NCBI GenBank assembly: GCA_021849995.1
Contig: JAJZSC010000193.1
Location: 1 to 6,564 of the forward strand
Direction: 5' to 3'
Source of the DNA: Bacillota bacterium
GTDB lineage: Bacteria > Bacillota > Desulfitobacteriia > Desulfitobacteriales > Desulfitobacteriaceae
DNA: 6,564 bases
Each line of letters starts with the position of its first letter. Position 1 is the first letter of the stretch. This document shows, in pieces, positions 4,840 to 6,564 of the stretch. The notes below the pieces were generated by a model. That model saw only the letters and a list, made by a program, of their open reading frames with translations, had not been told where the DNA came from and searched no databases. The position numbers were made by a program, and so were the translations under genes.

Positions 4840-6477
4840 TTGTCAGAAAGAATTTACGTAATCGGTCACAAAAATCCTGATACTGATTCGATCTGCTCTG
4901 CAATCGCTTTTGCCCAGTTAAAAGAAAGATTGGGGTACAATGGTGTAATTGCTTGCCGAGCGGGCAAACTTAATAAAGAAAGTGAGTTCGTCTTAAATTA
5001 TTTTGAAGTTCCGGTACCTGAATTTGTACCAGACCTTAGTCTAAGGGTTCGGGATTTGATAAATGGGCATAAAGTGCCGATAGTAAGAGCAGGTACTTCT
5101 CTTTATGAAGCCTCGTTATTAATGAAAAGAAGCGAGCAAAAAACTCTGCCCGTGGTAGATAGCTCAGGCAGAATGCAAGGAATCATAACTATAGGAGACT
5201 TGTCCCAGACCTATCTCGAGCATATGGGAGATTTGGATTTTACTTCGTTGCATGTGCCGATCAAAAACGTAGTGGCTACACTAAAAGGTGAGCTGCTGGC
5301 AGGGGATGAGAATTCCGAGCTTCGAGGGCAAGTATTTGTTGGGGCCATGCACTACGCTACTCTGGAACAAGTAGTAAAGCCCGGAGATATATTGCTGCTT
5401 GGCAACCGTTCCTTGGCTCAGGAAAGTGCCCTGCGCCTTGGAGTATCTGCACTTATTCTGACCGGTGGAGCCACACTGAGTGAGGAATTATTAGAGGTTG
5501 CCAATGAGGGGAAGGTTGCTGTTATTACAGTTGAACATGACACCTTTACAGCAGCTAGGCTTTTACCGATGAGTGCTCCAGTTGAAAGCATCATGAAGAC
5601 TGAGCAAATCGAATCTTTTCAGGAAGATGATCTAATCTCTGAGGTTCGCAAAAAAATGCTTCAGACTAGATTTCGGAATTACCCAGTTTTAGATGAACAA
5701 GAGCGGGTAGTCGGGCTTATCGGCCGTTATCAGTTGCTTAGCATGACACGGAAAAAGGTAATCCTGGTTGATCATAATGAATGGGGCCAGGCAGTTGACG
5801 GAGCGGAGCAAGCCCAGGTACTGGAGATAATTGATCATCATCGGGTAGGTGGGATTCAAACAGGGGAACCAATTCTCTTTAGAAACGAGCCGGTAGGCTC
5901 CACTTGCACCCTGGTTGCCCAATGCTACCGTGAAAATGGAATAACACCCGAACCAGAAATAGCTGGGTTAATGCTCGCAGGTATTATCTCAGATACGGTA
6001 ATGTTTAAATCCCCGACTGCGACAGAGAAAGACCGGGAGATGGCTCAGTATTTAGAAGCCCTAAGTGGAGTAAAGGTTCAGACCTTTGGGGTCCAGATGT
6101 TCAAGGAATCATCTAATATTGCCGAGAAACCTGTCACCGAGCTTATTCAAGAGGATCTTAAGGAATTTGCCATCGGAGATTTTAGTATGGCTATAGGTCA
6201 AACCAATATTATGGGACTTGAAGGGTTAGAAAGAATCCGAGCAGAGGTAAAACGTGAGATGGATGATCTAAGGGAGCGAAAAGGGCTGTCCTATTTGCTC
6301 CTCATGGTAACAGATTTGTTGGAAGATAGTACAGAGTTATTGATATCTGGAAATGACCCAGAGGAAGTTGCTAAGGCCTTTGAAAAACCGTTAAAAGGCT
6401 ATAGTGTTTATCTTCCGGGTGTATTATCACGTAAGAAACAAGTAGTACCACCGTTGTCACGCCATTTTATAGGGTAG
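4840..6477 (+). CDS. Manganese-dependent inorganic pyrophosphatase (family II, DHH) with CBS and DRTGG regulatory domains
   Basis: A 545-residue cytoplasmic enzyme hydrolysing pyrophosphate to phosphate, so driving nucleotide polymerisation and amino-acid activation forward. Numbering is from TTG 4840. The DHH domain starts at RIYVIGHKNPDTDS, with metal ligands His10, Asp14 and Asp16, then is interrupted by a regulatory insert: CBS 1 (about 66-130), DRTGG-like (about 145-240, with LTGG at 207-210) and CBS 2 (about 244-306). Catalysis resumes with VDHNE (Asp311), IDHH (His333, His334) and SDTVMFKSPT (Asp385, Lys390). The C-terminal DHHA2 domain ends with SRKKQ (Arg531, Lys532, Lys533), which binds substrate phosphate. 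All expected ligands are present. Known CBS-pyrophosphatases are inhibited by AMP/ADP and activated by ATP, and forms with DRTGG also by diadenosine polyphosphates, so similar control is likely. Length fits the CBS-DRTGG class, whereas the plain enzyme has about 310 residues. Function is secure; the TTG start is a choice based on the ribosome binding site. Confidence 0.93.
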   Translation: MSERIYVIGHKNPDTDSICSAIAFAQLKERLGYNGVIACRAGKLNKESEFVLNYFEVPVPEFVPDLSLRVRDLINGHKVPIVRAGTSLYEASLLMKRSEQKTLPVVDSSGRMQGIITIGDLSQTYLEHMGDLDFTSLHVPIKNVVATLKGELLAGDENSELRGQVFVGAMHYATLEQVVKPGDILLLGNRSLAQESALRLGVSALILTGGATLSEELLEVANEGKVAVITVEHDTFTAARLLPMSAPVESIMKTEQIESFQEDDLISEVRKKMLQTRFRNYPVLDEQERVVGLIGRYQLLSMTRKKVILVDHNEWGQAVDGAEQAQVLEIIDHHRVGGIQTGEPILFRNEPVGSTCTLVAQCYRENGITPEPEIAGLMLAGIISDTVMFKSPTATEKDREMAQYLEALSGVKVQTFGVQMFKESSNIAEKPVTELIQEDLKEFAIGDFSMAIGQTNIMGLEGLERIRAEVKREMDDLRERKGLSYLLLMVTDLLEDSTELLISGNDPEEVAKAFEKPLKGYSVYLPGVLSRKKQVVPPLSRHFIG

Positions 6478-6530
6478 ACATTCATGCCGCTCTGCAGTAC
6501 CAGCAGAGGATGAAAAATGAGTGGATGTCT
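6476..6530 (+). other. Compound stem-loop at the pyrophosphatase stop, enclosing the next ribosome binding site
   Basis: A 9-bp outer stem (6476-6484 with 6522-6530, one G-U) encloses a perfect 6-bp hairpin, CTCTGC (6490-6495) with GCAGAG (6503-6508). The 5' arm begins inside the TAG stop (6475-6477). AGAGGA at 6505-6510, the likely ribosome binding site of the ORF at 6517, is mostly paired in the inner hairpin. No T-run follows immediately, so translational control fits better than termination. Confidence 0.4.
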
Positions 6531-6564
6531 CCAGGATTTTGGTTTACACCGGTCACTCGGTAAG
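6517..6564 (+). CDS. Start of an unidentified ORF running off the right edge (partial)
   Basis: ATG 6517 follows AGAGGA (6505-6510) at 6-base spacing and stays open for 16 codons (MSGCLQDFGLHRSLGK) to the end of the window. It begins 39 bases after the pyrophosphatase stop on the same strand with no clear terminator between them, so it could be co-transcribed. The fragment is too short to identify and resembles no family I know. A competing ATG at 6510 gives only 17 codons before a TAA at 6561-6563. This may equally be a chance ORF. Confidence 0.35.
   Translation, partial: MSGCLQDFGLHRSLGK

Noticed and set aside
6510..6563. 17-codon ORF starting ATG 6510
   Set aside because: The purine-rich sequence touches the ATG with no spacing and the frame ends at 6563; the overlapping frame from 6517 has correct spacing.
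1..6564. CRISPR array, insertion sequence, prophage, toxin-antitoxin or defence system
   Set aside because: No spaced repeat array, transposase or integrase motifs, terminal inverted repeats or small paired ORFs were found; all large genes are recognisable metabolic or DNA-maintenance genes.

Overview
The window looks like the chromosome of an anaerobic, endospore-lineage Firmicute, most plausibly a Desulfosporosinus/Desulfitobacterium-type Peptococcales bacterium. The signs are moderate GC (by eye low to mid 40s), strong AAGGAGG-type ribosome binding sites, TTG starts, an aldo/keto reductase fused to a ferredoxin domain, a PcrA-type (not UvrD-type) helicase and a CBS/DRTGG-regulated family II pyrophosphatase. 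Genus is an inference from gene content; no marker RNA is present. All convincing genes lie on the + strand.

Layout. Bases 2-76 are the last 24 codons of a gene whose C-terminus resembles HisE (phosphoribosyl-ATP pyrophosphatase), so the left edge is probably the end of a histidine operon, closed by a long hairpin at 121-152. A gene-free leader of about 200 bases follows, containing a small GCAGGA/GGCGAATCC motif with two alternative hairpins. A four-codon ORF then overlaps the start of the aldo/keto reductase gene (357-1316) by ATGA. A good terminator (1340-1380) separates this from a TM1586-like nitroreductase (1494-2291). The next intergenic region has an extended -10 promoter with a 21-bp palindrome and a 10-bp direct repeat around it, driving pcrA (2419-4665). 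After a 174-base non-coding stretch comes the manganese-dependent pyrophosphatase (4840-6477), with an ORF beginning at 6517 that runs off the right edge.

How the genes relate. The first two complete genes are probably redox enzymes (Fe-S/NADPH and FMN), but a terminator lies between them, so they are neighbours rather than a proven operon. PcrA and the pyrophosphatase are housekeeping functions: DNA unwinding in repair and replication, and pyrophosphate removal that pulls biosynthesis forward under adenine-nucleotide control. The region reads as ordinary core chromosome. I see no insertion sequence, phage, CRISPR array, defence system or tRNA/rRNA gene, and no convincing undescribed system. 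The items most worth checking are regulatory: the pcrA palindrome, stem-loops at three successive stop codons, the structure that would hide the ribosome binding site of the last ORF, and the minimal ORF at 346-360.
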